Below, piece after piece: positions 15,315 to 23,481 of a DNA stretch of 35,654 nt. The first letter of the stretch is position 1. Each line of letters begins with the position of its first letter. The position numbers and the translations under genes were made by a program. This DNA comes from Candidatus Anammoxibacter sp. (GTDB lineage Bacteria; Planctomycetota; Brocadiia; Brocadiales; Anammoxibacteraceae): positions 1 to 35,654 of the forward strand of contig JAIQZO010000021.1 of the NCBI GenBank assembly GCA_021777055.1, read 5' to 3'. Under the pieces are notes generated by a model that was given only the letters and a program-made list of their open reading frames with translations, searched no databases and was not told the DNA's origin.

Positions 15315-17345
15315 ATGAACCTAAACATTGATAACATTTTCCATACAATCTTGTTAGGCCATACGACACTTTGCATATTAATTCTCACAATATTTTTATT
15401 ATTTGGCTATGGTCCTTTTCCCAAAATTACGTACTTTCTAAAAAAGGGGCTGTATCGCGATCCTAATAACATAGAAAGTAACAATGCGAATACATATGAC
15501 TATTATTCTAACACAGCAAGCTACGATTCGAATAAAAAAGAGAGTTATTACAATAAATGGCTAATAGGGCTGCTATTCTTTGCGACCGCCTATTGTGCAG
15601 GTATTACAGTTGAAAATATCTTTGATCAGAGCCATGAATCTCATGAAAATTACTATAAAGTAGAGGCTTATGAACAAATATTGAGTAAGCATGATTTAGA
15701 ACCTCATAAAATGGTCGCTGGGAGGATAGAAGCTATCGAAAGATTTTATCATAAAAGCAACAACAAGGTCCGCTTCAATGAAGATATCAATTTGCAAACT
15801 ATCTTCGAAGCATCAATAGATAGAATATTTAATAATTCTCCTGATAATGACTATAAAGAGATAGACAAGAATATATTTTATACATACAATGAATTGCTGG
15901 AAACACATGTTAAGCCTGCTTACCATGAGGCAAGGAATAATGCTGCTCAAAATAACAATTATCCTACATCGCTAGAAAAAATACAGACAAGGATCACTTT
16001 TACCAGAGGGATGAAAGAGATACTGAGGTATGGAAGTATTCTCATTTTCTTTTGCATAACATTAAAGTTTATCCTTTATATAACTGAGTTTATCTTTCAT
16101 CACAAAAAGCTTTCATGGATAAAAGCATTAGAAAGAGACTATCATCACAAAAAGCTTTCATGGATAAAAGCAATTGTATTATTTATGGTTCTCTTTATAG
16201 CATTTCTTTTTATACGGACTACATGGGTTAGAGAAGAGAATCAGTTCAACAAAAGAGTTTACGCTTTTGGTGTAACAAAAAAGATAATTGCAGACAAACC
16301 AGAAGAAGTTTCGGAGTTAAATGTATTTTGTAATAAACAGGTAGATAAATTCGAACCATCAGGTGTAGCCAGATTAGGGATAGGTAACAAGTTTCTAGTT
16401 GTAAATGATAAGGGACACGAACTAAACAATAACCATTTCTCTATTTATTCACTAAACCAAAATTGTTTCGAATGGAAATTTACATTAGAAAAGAAACTTG
16501 TATTAAAGAAAAAAAGATGTTGTTGCCCCGTTGATATATATGATAATGAATATCTTAAAATAGAGGGATTGTGTAGATCCAATTTGCACTCTAACGACGA
16601 CACCAACGTCTTTTACGCCATCACTTCACACTCCAAAGATGACGACAAAAACAAAAAACTACTAAAGTTAACATATAAACAACTTGATAAATACAAATTA
16701 TCTGACAACGACAACTTATTTGTTGAAGAACTAAAATTTGACATTTCTTCAATTATAAGCAAAGACAACTATATTAGGATTGAAGCCATTGCAGAGGTTG
16801 ACGACAATAAATTATTAATTGGAGTAAGAGAACGTGGCAGTGACAAAGAAAACACTAAGTATGTCTGCGAATTGTATCTGCACTCAATCAACGAAAAAAA
16901 AAGCGAAAAGTGGGCATCATTTAATACCGGTAGGAATGAAGGACTTTCTGGAATCTTTCTAAAGAAATACCATGAAAAGGCCAAAGACAAACCTCTCTAT
17001 AAACTTTATTTACTTACAAGTATTGAACATAGAGATTTTGTTTCAAAAAAAGCTGAAGTATCCGGCAATATATACGAATACATGTTTGACAATTTGGATT
17101 TCATTCCAAATTATGAAAATTTAGATATTAGATGTTTTTTCACAAGGACATTTAATTCCAAACCTGAAGGCATAACTATCTTTGACGACAAGCGTGATAA
17201 ATATAAATTGCCATCTGACGACAAGCGTGATAAATATAAATTGCTAATAGTTTTTGATACAGATGGATACAGAAAAAAGACAGGAGATCCCTTATATTTC
17301 CCCATACATAAATGCGATGATTATTTTACTGTTATAGAAAACTAA
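15315..17345 (+). CDS. Large membrane protein with predicted C-terminal propeller and internal duplications
   Basis: The 676-residue product has four hydrophobic helices: about 10-30, 82-99, 239-260 and 286-302. Between helices 2 and 3 is an alpha-helical region. From about 320 a beta-rich region follows. 'FEPSGVARLGIGNKFLVVNDKG' (346-367) and, near the end, 'KPEGITIFDD...LLIVFDTDG' resemble first and last blades of phytase-like/SdiA-regulated propellers; this is a pattern judgement and not a firm family call. Two in-frame tandem duplications are visible at the DNA level: a 45-bp period at 16097-16172 (HHKKLSWIKA copied) and a 33-bp period at 17183-17244 (DDKRDKYKL copied). It is flanked by terminators and looks monocistronic and fast-evolving. 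Confidence 0.75.
   Translation: MNLNIDNIFHTILLGHTTLCILILTIFLLFGYGPFPKITYFLKKGLYRDPNNIESNNANTYDYYSNTASYDSNKKESYYNKWLIGLLFFATAYCAGITVENIFDQSHESHENYYKVEAYEQILSKHDLEPHKMVAGRIEAIERFYHKSNNKVRFNEDINLQTIFEASIDRIFNNSPDNDYKEIDKNIFYTYNELLETHVKPAYHEARNNAAQNNNYPTSLEKIQTRITFTRGMKEILRYGSILIFFCITLKFILYITEFIFHHKKLSWIKALERDYHHKKLSWIKAIVLFMVLFIAFLFIRTTWVREENQFNKRVYAFGVTKKIIADKPEEVSELNVFCNKQVDKFEPSGVARLGIGNKFLVVNDKGHELNNNHFSIYSLNQNCFEWKFTLEKKLVLKKKRCCCPVDIYDNEYLKIEGLCRSNLHSNDDTNVFYAITSHSKDDDKNKKLLKLTYKQLDKYKLSDNDNLFVEELKFDISSIISKDNYIRIEAIAEVDDNKLLIGVRERGSDKENTKYVCELYLHSINEKKSEKWASFNTGRNEGLSGIFLKKYHEKAKDKPLYKLYLLTSIEHRDFVSKKAEVSGNIYEYMFDNLDFIPNYENLDIRCFFTRTFNSKPEGITIFDDKRDKYKLPSDDKRDKYKLLIVFDTDGYRKKTGDPLYFPIHKCDDYFTVIEN
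16097..16172 (+). repeat. 45-bp-period tandem duplication inside the membrane-protein gene
   Basis: Bases 16097-16127 recur without change at 16142-16172 (31 identical bases). The period is 15 codons, so the frame is kept and HHKKLSWIKA appears twice just before the fourth helix. Confidence 0.95.
17183..17244 (+). repeat. 33-bp-period tandem duplication inside the membrane-protein gene
   Basis: Bases 17183-17211 recur without change at 17216-17244 (29 identical bases). The period is 11 codons, so DDKRDKYKL appears twice in frame between two predicted strands of the last blade. Confidence 0.95.
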
Positions 17346-17348
17346 ACC

Positions 17349-17382
17349 TGTTGACTTTAGATACGTCAACACTTGTTTTTTG
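17349..17382 (+). terminator. Rho-independent terminator after the 676-residue gene
   Basis: The 7-bp stem TGTTGAC/GTCAACA with a 9-base loop lies a few bases after the stop at 17345 and is followed by CTTGTTTTTT. Confidence 0.7.
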
Positions 17383-17422
17383 TGCACCTTAGTTACAGAT
17401 TCTACAAACTTCGATTATGTTA

Positions 17423-17815
17423 CTATCCAGATAAATAGTCCTTTATGTTTTTATATATTGCAAATGCTGTTTTAAGAAACATATGGGCTATCTCTTTTGA
17501 CGGTTTTCCTTCCGGTAACAATCCCAATGCAGTTGGATATCTAACGTCAATATGGAGTTCATTTATCTGATCAAATATTTCTTGATTAATATCTAATTCT
17601 ATATATTTTTCAATCCTACCATTTAAATTTATAATATTTTGTATCCGTGGCACTTTTGCCTCTTTCTCTTCCAGTATAGCCTTTATACTTTTTTCAATTG
17701 CCTGTTGAGAATGAAAAGCTACCATATTGGATAGATGCTCATTTTGTATAATCTCATTTATTAAGATCAAGTCATCTTTTGCCGCATTTAACCAGTACTC
17801 AGTCTGCTTTTTCAT
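17423..17815 (-). CDS. HEPN-domain protein (partner of MNT nucleotidyltransferase)
   Basis: The 130-residue all-helical protein is a HEPN domain. It shows the opening 'YWLNAAKDDLILI' (8-20), the central 'AFHSQQAIEKSIKAIL' (33-48) and 'DVRYP' (90-94), typical of the HEPN subfamily paired with minimal nucleotidyltransferases. The R-x4-6-H RNase motif of HepT-type toxins is not visible. The usual 'HDL' segment after helix 3 is replaced by 'IQNI', so nuclease activity is uncertain. It overlaps the MNT gene by 17 bases. Together they form a HEPN/MNT toxin-antitoxin-like pair; known pairs (type VII) work by AMPylation of the HEPN protein by the MNT partner. Confidence 0.9.
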   Translation of the reverse strand: MKKQTEYWLNAAKDDLILINEIIQNEHLSNMVAFHSQQAIEKSIKAILEEKEAKVPRIQNIINLNGRIEKYIELDINQEIFDQINELHIDVRYPTALGLLPEGKPSKEIAHMFLKTAFAIYKNIKDYLSG

Positions 17816-18143
17816 ATAAAGTTTTCCCGGTGTTTTTTATATCATAGAAGAATGAATTTTCATTGTTCGAAATAATGTCATATTCTGCTTTTGTATAGAT
17901 TACTAAATCAATTGCAATCTTCTTGCTTAAGTCATAGATACATCTGCGAACCTTCAGTTTGTTTCTCATTCTTTCTTCATAATTTTTTGAAATCTCCAGT
18001 GAATCCAATACAACAATTAAATCTATATCACTATCTTCTGAGACTGTGCCATTTGCATACGAACCGAATAAAATTATCTTATACGGATCTATCTGTTCAA
18101 GTTGATTAATTATTTTCGGAATATATTTACTATTATCTTCCAT
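17799..18143 (-). CDS. Minimal nucleotidyltransferase (MNT) of a HEPN/MNT pair
   Basis: The 114-residue protein carries the polymerase-beta-type signature 'LFGSYANGTVSEDSDIDLIVVLD' (25-47). Gly27-Ser28 bind the nucleotide phosphates, and Asp39 and Asp41 bind metal. In type VII toxin-antitoxin systems the MNT protein transfers AMP to the HEPN toxin and neutralises it. It begins 34 bases after pdxA ends, on the same strand, and its 3' end overlaps the HEPN gene, implying translational coupling. The position directly after a cofactor operon suggests that the pair was inserted there. Confidence 0.92.
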   Translation of the reverse strand: MEDNSKYIPKIINQLEQIDPYKIILFGSYANGTVSEDSDIDLIVVLDSLEISKNYEERMRNKLKVRRCIYDLSKKIAIDLVIYTKAEYDIISNNENSFFYDIKNTGKTLYEKAD

Positions 18144-18177
18144 TTGTCTTAATGAATTATAAAGGTCTGCCTTTTTA

Positions 18178-19242
18178 TCATTTCTCTGCCATCATTATTG
18201 CATACTTAATCGCCTCTATCATTGAGTCTGGATTGGCAATGCCTTTTCCGGCAATATCGTATGCCGTTCCGTGATCAGGAGATGTCCTGACGATGGGAAT
18301 ACCCAGGGTGATATTTACTCCTGTTTCAAAGGCAAGCAGCTTTATGGGTATGGCGCCCTGATCGTGATAAAGGGCGACAACGGCATCAAAATGACCATTC
18401 CTGGCCTTAAAAAAGACCACATCTGCAGGTACTGGGCCAGAACACATTATGCCCATCTCTTTTACTCTATTAATGGCAGGAATAATGATCTTTTCCTCTT
18501 CCGTCCCAAATCTACCAGCCTCACCCGAATGTGGGTTAAGACCACACACTGCAATATTAGGATCCGCAATACCCATGTATCTTTTTAAGGCATTCGCGGT
18601 AATAGTTATTGCCGTCGCAATTTTATCAGTTGTGATTATTTTATGTACCTGGCTCAGTGCAATATGTGATGTCACAAATGACACCTTCAACTTATCACCC
18701 ACCATTAACATAACAACATCTTTTGTGTTTGTCCGCTCTTTGAGCAGTTCCGTGTGCCCGGGATAATCAAATCCACCAAGCTTTACAGCTTCCTTGTTTA
18801 TTGGTGCAGTTACAACAGCATCAATATGCCCTTCCATGGCAAGATCAACACCTTTAAGTATACACTCTACGGATGCCCTTCCGCCTTCGGCAGAAGGCAC
18901 ATGGCTAAAGCATTTGTCTGCGGGAAAATTATCAAAAGGAAGGAGGGAAAGTTGATTATGATTATGATTATAACTATCAGCTACTGCTGCGGAATCCAAT
19001 GATTCAGACTTTAAAGATATAGATAACAGTTGCTCTTTTTTAAAAACTATATTGCCAGAATTACCGGAAAATGCAATTGTAGAACCCATACGCTCCGCTA
19101 TTTTGCACAAAACCCCACTTGACCCTATTATTAGAAAATCTGCCTTACCATTTAACATTGGTGAAGAGACAGCTTTCAAAATGATCTCCGGGCCGATCCC
19201 GCAAGGATCACCCATTGTAATTCCAATCAAAGGCTTCTTCAT
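18178..19242 (-). CDS. pdxA: 4-hydroxythreonine-4-phosphate dehydrogenase
   Basis: The 354-residue enzyme catalyses the NAD-dependent oxidation and decarboxylation step in DXP-dependent pyridoxal phosphate synthesis. It opens with 'PLIGITMGDPCGIGPEI' (4-20). His163-Thr164 in 'GHTELL' correspond to the substrate-binding pair. The three metal ligands fit His193 ('TSHIAL'), His238 ('NPHSGEAGRFG') and His293 ('YHDQG'). The end 'SPDHGTAYDIAGKGIANPDSM' is characteristic. Length is slightly above the usual 330 owing to an insertion around 75-115. It follows riboflavin synthase by four bases, so the two are surely co-transcribed, joining two cofactor pathways. Confidence 0.97.
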   Translation of the reverse strand: MKKPLIGITMGDPCGIGPEIILKAVSSPMLNGKADFLIIGSSGVLCKIAERMGSTIAFSGNSGNIVFKKEQLLSISLKSESLDSAAVADSYNHNHNQLSLLPFDNFPADKCFSHVPSAEGGRASVECILKGVDLAMEGHIDAVVTAPINKEAVKLGGFDYPGHTELLKERTNTKDVVMLMVGDKLKVSFVTSHIALSQVHKIITTDKIATAITITANALKRYMGIADPNIAVCGLNPHSGEAGRFGTEEEKIIIPAINRVKEMGIMCSGPVPADVVFFKARNGHFDAVVALYHDQGAIPIKLLAFETGVNITLGIPIVRTSPDHGTAYDIAGKGIANPDSMIEAIKYAIMMAEK

Positions 19243-19246
19243 TTAA

Positions 19247-19891
19247 TCACGCAAATCCCTGATCCTTTAACTTATCTAATGTTATAGATGAAGGCTTACT
19301 ATATTCCGACGGAATCAACCTCTTTACCCATTTACCTATCATATCAAGCTCCAGGTTTACAATATCACCAGCCCCCTTGAATCCCAATGTGGTCTCTGCC
19401 AGTGTAAATGGTATAAGGGCAACGGAAAATGCAGAATCTGTTACATCAACCAAAGTAAGGCTTATACCGTCAATGGCAATTGAGCCCTTTTCAATCATCA
19501 TAGAGCCAAGATCCTTGTCAACCTTTACCCATAGGTCTGTCTGGCCGGGTTGAGTGGTTTTTTTTTCTATTACACCTGTTCCATCCACGTGTCCGGTAAC
19601 AAAATGGCCACCCATACGATCGCCAACCCTTAGAGCCCTTTCCACATTTACCTTAATTGTGGGTTTAACGTCTTTAAGAGATGTCCTGGTAATCGTCTCT
19701 GTCAGGACGTCAAATGTGGCAACCTGATCTTTAATATCAGTAACCGTCAAACATGTCCCATTAATCGCAATGCTATCCCCATTTTTTACATCATTTGACA
19801 AATCACCAAGGTTCACAGAAACAACCATGGAATCAGATTTCTTCTGGATTCTTTCAACTTTACAAAGGCCTTCTACTATTCCGGTAAACAT
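19247..19891 (-). CDS. ribE: Riboflavin synthase, alpha chain
   Basis: The 214-residue protein dismutates two 6,7-dimethyl-8-ribityllumazine molecules to riboflavin. It starts with the canonical 'MFTGIVEG'. It has two lumazine-binding repeats, each with its own 'GDSIAINGTCLTV'- or 'KGSIAIDGISLTLV'-type core (about 38-50 and 135-149), and 'MGGHFVTGHVDGTG' links them. Length is normal. It lies just upstream of pdxA. No FMN riboswitch is visible in the 118-base leader. The flavin it supplies would serve the FAD and FMN enzymes coded elsewhere in the window, but that is not a specific link. Confidence 0.97.
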   Translation of the reverse strand: MFTGIVEGLCKVERIQKKSDSMVVSVNLGDLSNDVKNGDSIAINGTCLTVTDIKDQVATFDVLTETITRTSLKDVKPTIKVNVERALRVGDRMGGHFVTGHVDGTGVIEKKTTQPGQTDLWVKVDKDLGSMMIEKGSIAIDGISLTLVDVTDSAFSVALIPFTLAETTLGFKGAGDIVNLELDMIGKWVKRLIPSEYSKPSSITLDKLKDQGFA

Positions 19892-19933
19892 TATTAATAA
19901 ACATGAATGGTTAATAATTTATATAGTAAACTA

Positions 19934-20001
19934 GTGCGTACAACGCTCCCGACATAATACGAATTGCAACTAAGGATTAAAGTATTGGACGTTATACGCA
20001 C
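19934..20001. repeat. Inverted repeat between hisC and ribE
   Basis: GTGCGTACAACG (19934-19945) pairs with CGTTATACGCAC (19990-20001) at 11 of 12 positions across a 44-base spacer. It begins eight bases past the hisC stop on the minus strand. It may end or process the hisC transcript, or be a small palindromic element. Confidence 0.5.
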
Positions 20002-20009
20002 CCAAACGA

Positions 20010-21065
20010 CTATATCAGCTCGCCAAGTTTCTCCAGGAAAATATCATTCTCTTCCCTTTTGCCAATGGTAACACGAACATAATCTGATAATCCCGGTATG
20101 GAATGAAGACTACGCACACGCACACCTGCTTCTGACAACCGCTGAAAAATAGCAGGCGCGTCAGCAACCTTAAACAGTATAAAATTACATTGAGAAGGTA
20201 TAAAAGATACCCCCATATCCTTAAATCTGTTACTAACCCGTTCCCTTTCAGCGATTATAACATCCGCGAGGTCATTCAGGTGAGGTTTAATAATATCAAA
20301 GTGTTTTGCTATTGTCAGCTGCAGATAGCTTAAATGATACGGGGCAGTCAGAATAGTTTCCATTGCATTAATAATATCAGGATGCCCAATACCATATCCC
20401 AATCTTATACCAGCCAGACATGATTTCGATGTTGAACGAGCAATAAAAAGGTTTGGATAATCATTTACGAGATGAGCCATACTCTTTTTGGCATAATCAA
20501 CATACGCCTCATCCAGGAACACCAGAGAGTTCATAGAAAGGGCCGCCTCGACCACTCCGTCTTCAGGTGCCGCCCCGGTAGGGTTGTTTGGGGATACCAG
20601 AAAAACTATATTGTGTTCCGATTCGTTTATATGGCGTTTGGTCGGAAGCTCATCAGCCGAAAGCTCTATCCTTGTAACATTTGTCTGATTAAACTTTGCA
20701 GCATGGAAAAACATGGGATATGTGGGTTCAAAAATCAAAGCGTTTCGATTATGCCCGCCGGCAATAAGATATGCAGCTTGAATTAACTGATCACCTCCCA
20801 TTGTCAGAACTATATTTTCAGGTTTAAAACCTATGGTTTTTGCAAATGACTCCTTGGCCTTTAAATAAGTTGACGGTTGAGGATAACGATTCCACTGGTA
20901 TTCTGTAAGCTTCTCTGTTAATTGCGATTTGATATGATCAGGTAGATCAAACGGAGCTTCGTTCTGATCCAGCTTCGCCTTATGTGGTAGTTCAGATACA
21001 GTAAATGGCTGCGAGAAAGAGACTCCCTCTCTTAACAAATCTTTGGCAACTATAACAGGTTTCAT
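20010..21065 (-). CDS. hisC: Histidinol-phosphate aminotransferase
   Basis: A 351-residue class I/II PLP aminotransferase of the HisC branch, which makes histidinol phosphate in histidine synthesis. Visible are 'KLDQNEAPFDLP' (31-42), 'NRYPQPSTYLKAK' (59-71), 'VSPNNPTGA' (158-166), 'DEAYVDY' (185-191) and 'RSTSKSCLAGIRLGYG' (210-225), with Lys214 as the PLP lysine. I start at the ATG at 21065 because AGGGGA lies seven bases before it. A further ATG at 21083 has a poorer site. It follows the glutamine amidotransferase closely and is the only his gene in view. Aromatic or other substrates are possible in this family. Confidence 0.9.
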   Translation of the reverse strand: MKPVIVAKDLLREGVSFSQPFTVSELPHKAKLDQNEAPFDLPDHIKSQLTEKLTEYQWNRYPQPSTYLKAKESFAKTIGFKPENIVLTMGGDQLIQAAYLIAGGHNRNALIFEPTYPMFFHAAKFNQTNVTRIELSADELPTKRHINESEHNIVFLVSPNNPTGAAPEDGVVEAALSMNSLVFLDEAYVDYAKKSMAHLVNDYPNLFIARSTSKSCLAGIRLGYGIGHPDIINAMETILTAPYHLSYLQLTIAKHFDIIKPHLNDLADVIIAERERVSNRFKDMGVSFIPSQCNFILFKVADAPAIFQRLSEAGVRVRSLHSIPGLSDYVRVTIGKREENDIFLEKLGELI

Positions 21066-21088
21066 TTTAATTTCCCCTTCCATAAATA

Positions 21089-21802
21089 TTACTCATCAAG
21101 CTTTGCAATCTTAAGGAAATTTCCGTAGAATATTTCAGCCTGTTTATAGTATGTTTCAGCAAACTCTTCCGCATGTTTAAGGATCTCATCTCTGCTAACT
21201 ATACCATTTAGCGATAAGATCTCATCTGAATAAGCATCCAACCATTCACGAACCATCTCCTTTGTCACCTCAAGATGAAACTGCAGGCCATACACATTAT
21301 CATTATACCTGAACACTTGATTTGCGCATGCCTTTGAAAATGCAAGATGTGCTCCGTTATCAGGAATGGCAAAAGTGTCACCATGCCATTGAAACACCTT
21401 GAATTCATTTCCCAAACCTCTAAACATCGGGTCTTCCATACCCTGGTTAGTCAAGTTTACGTAATACCACCCTATCTCTTTTTCCTTAGCCGTACTCACA
21501 CTGGCACCAACAGCCTTTGCAATAAGCTGAGCACCAAGGCATAGCCCCATAATGGGTATATCTTTGATTAACGCATCCTTGATTAAGAGATCTTCCGATC
21601 TGAGAAAAGGATATTTGTCCTCCTCATAAACATTCATTGGGCCACCAAGGATAACAATTGCTTTAAATTCTCCAATATCCTGAGGCAAAGATTCACCTTT
21701 GGAGACATCCACAGTCTTAAAGGTTATTCCTTTTGTTTTTAGAAACCCGTCCAGGGTTCCAGGACCTTCAATATCGATATGTTTTACAAATAATATACTC
21801 AT
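21089..21802 (-). CDS. GuaA-like class I glutamine amidotransferase
   Basis: The 237-residue protein is a free-standing class I glutaminase. The oxyanion strand is 'AIVILGGPMNVYEEDKYPFL' (48-67), the nucleophile is Cys88 in 'GLCLGAQLIAKAVG', and the other triad residues are His176 and Glu178 in 'YGLQFHLEVT'. 'FQWHGDTF' is typical of the GMP-synthase-like free amidotransferases (YfeJ type), which lack the synthetase domain. The substrate that receives the ammonia is unknown. I chose the ATG at 21802. The longer TTG frame would include a degenerate tandem repeat. It is 23 bases upstream of hisC (5 bases if hisC starts at 21083) and probably in one transcript with it. Confidence 0.9.
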   Translation of the reverse strand: MSILFVKHIDIEGPGTLDGFLKTKGITFKTVDVSKGESLPQDIGEFKAIVILGGPMNVYEEDKYPFLRSEDLLIKDALIKDIPIMGLCLGAQLIAKAVGASVSTAKEKEIGWYYVNLTNQGMEDPMFRGLGNEFKVFQWHGDTFAIPDNGAHLAFSKACANQVFRYNDNVYGLQFHLEVTKEMVREWLDAYSDEILSLNGIVSRDEILKHAEEFAETYYKQAEIFYGNFLKIAKLDE

Positions 21803-21816
21803 TCTTATAGGTTCAG

Positions 21817-21863
21817 GGTTCAACGTTCTGAGTTCTGGGTTTTAGGTTCAACGTTCTGGGTTC
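21817..21863. repeat. Short degenerate tandem repeat upstream of the amidotransferase gene
   Basis: GGTTCAACGTTCTGAGTTC at 21817-21835 recurs at 21845-21863 with one change (period 28 bases). Similar fragments (GGTTCAGGG, GTTCTGGG) lie between them. The tract occupies the leader of the amidotransferase gene. Confidence 0.7.
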
Positions 21864-21954
21864 AGTGAACTCTTTCTCTTGAACATCTTTGAATCTCTGT
21901 ACGGTAAACCTCTAAAGAAAATATGCTAAACAATTATAAATTTTTAACACAAAC

Positions 21955-23229
21955 CTAACTTTCGTCTGCAACCTTAAACACACAGAGGTCAGCACACATT
22001 GAACACACTTTCTGATCATTAGGCATGCAGCTTTCCCGAAGACTTTTTGCTCTATCAGGATCGATACATGTGGCAAGCTGACCTTCCCAGTCTCTTTTCC
22101 TGCGCAACTGAGACATGTCATAGTCCCATTTCCAGGCAGATTTAATACCTTTTGCCAGATCCGCAGCATGGGCAGCTATTTTAGCAGCAACCACACCCTC
22201 CCTTACATGCTCTGCTTTTGGCAGACTTAGATGCTCAGTAGGAGTAACATAACAGAGAAAATCTGCGCCGTGTGATGCCGCAATCGCCCCACCAATAGCA
22301 GATGTTATGTGATCATATCCAGGAGCGACATCCGTAACTATAGGTCCAAGTACATAAAAAGGTGCACCTTTACAGAGCTCTTTCTGCAATTTCATCTGTG
22401 CCGGTATCTGATTAATGGGAACATGACCGGGTCCCTCAACAACCACCTGAACATCCTTATCATTTGCTCGCTGTACCAGTTCCGCCAAAACATTCAACTC
22501 ATGAAGCTGTACCCTGTCAAATGCATCAGCCAGCGCACCAGGGCGCATCCCATCCCCAAGGCTAAGAGTTGCATCATATTCACGCATAATAGATACCACT
22601 TCGTCAAACCTCTCATAATAGGGATTTTCCCTGTTATGCTTCGTCATCCACTCTACCAGAAAACTTCCACCCCTGCTTACAACTCCGCAGACACGTTTGC
22701 ACTCTTTCAAGACTTTCAAAAGATCCAGGGTAATACCACAGTGAATCGTTAAAAAATCAATACCGTCTTCACAATGTGTCTTAACCGCATTAATCAAATC
22801 ATCTGACGTTATATCCTTTATTGAACGCTTATTAGAGTTGGCAGTTACAACTGCTTCGTAAATAGGAACACTGCCCAAGGTAACCCTTGCTTCCTCAACT
22901 ATCTTTTTCCTTATAGCACGCAAGTCACCACCGGTACTGAGGTCCATAACGGCATCCGCGCCCGCATGTTCAGCCGCTTTTAATTTTGCAATCTCCCCAT
23001 CAATATCATTTAAATCTGCCGAAGTTCCGATATTTGCGTTAACCTTTGTTTTTAACCCTTTGCCAATTCCGCACACGCTGGCAGCTGTTCGCTTTTTGTT
23101 AAACGGTATAATAATGTTGCCGTCAGCAATACCTGCACGTATAAATTCCGGCTCACACTCTTCCAGCTCAGCGACCTTAGTCATCTGCGGAGTAATAATA
23201 CCATCTCTTGCGCTTCTTAATTGTGTCAT
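21955..23229 (-). CDS. thiC: Phosphomethylpyrimidine synthase ThiC (short type)
   Basis: The 424-residue radical SAM enzyme converts aminoimidazole ribotide to hydroxymethylpyrimidine phosphate in thiamine synthesis. It begins 'MTQLRSARDGIITPQM' and carries 'KVNANIGTS' (about 82-90), 'GADAVMDLSTGGD', 'LTIHCGI', 'VEGPGHVPINQ' and 'YVTPTEHLSLP'. The C-terminal iron-sulfur motif is C-x2-C-x3-C (409, 412, 416), which I associate with the shorter ThiC branch of anaerobes and archaea. The related BzaF/BzaA-type enzymes, which use the same substrate for the lower ligand of cobamides, are an alternative. No thiamine riboswitch is present upstream. AAAGGT precedes the ATG by 7 bases. A MITE-like element separates it from the RluB gene. 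Confidence 0.93.
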   Translation of the reverse strand: MTQLRSARDGIITPQMTKVAELEECEPEFIRAGIADGNIIIPFNKKRTAASVCGIGKGLKTKVNANIGTSADLNDIDGEIAKLKAAEHAGADAVMDLSTGGDLRAIRKKIVEEARVTLGSVPIYEAVVTANSNKRSIKDITSDDLINAVKTHCEDGIDFLTIHCGITLDLLKVLKECKRVCGVVSRGGSFLVEWMTKHNRENPYYERFDEVVSIMREYDATLSLGDGMRPGALADAFDRVQLHELNVLAELVQRANDKDVQVVVEGPGHVPINQIPAQMKLQKELCKGAPFYVLGPIVTDVAPGYDHITSAIGGAIAASHGADFLCYVTPTEHLSLPKAEHVREGVVAAKIAAHAADLAKGIKSAWKWDYDMSQLRRKRDWEGQLATCIDPDRAKSLRESCMPNDQKVCSMCADLCVFKVADES

Positions 23230-23290
23230 GTTTGATTACCTTTTCATAAAAAAAAACATATTTGCTTTATACTTTAAAGGAATTGGCAAG

Positions 23291-23473
23291 TATACTCAAA
23301 GTGATCAGAAATTTGACACTTCGTGCTTTAGGATCTGGTCAGATCTCAATGTTATGATTAAGTACTTCCGCAAGTGTAGTCATCGCTACATTGAGAAAGT
23401 CACTATTTAACAACATTCAAAGATAGCTAAAAGTGAATCGCTAAATGTCAAATCTCTGATCACCTTGAGTATA
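23291..23473. mobile_element. 183-base MITE-like element with 28-base terminal inverted repeats
   Basis: Arms 23291-23318 and 23446-23473 (ends TATACTCAAAG and CTTGAGTATA) pair at 26 of 28 positions. Both flanks carry AAG, which could be a 3-base target duplication. Inside, a second perfect 9-bp repeat pairs 23344-23352 with 23388-23396, so the whole element could fold as a cruciform. It has no coding capacity and fills nearly all the space between rluB and thiC. It thus probably forms part of the thiC leader or promoter. Confidence 0.75.
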
Positions 23474-23481
23474 AAGCCTAT

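Noticed and set aside
19892..20009. FMN riboswitch before riboflavin synthase
   Set aside because: The gap is too short and has none of the conserved FMN-element blocks. It only holds a 12-base inverted repeat.
21809..21863. GGTTCAA-type repeats as tRNA T-loops or a CRISPR
   Set aside because: Only two imperfect copies with a 28-base period, no cloverleaf and no spacers of constant length.
23230..23481. Thiamine pyrophosphate riboswitch before thiC
   Set aside because: The CTGAGA ... ACCTGATCTGG core is absent. The structure seen is explained by terminal inverted repeats of a MITE-like element.
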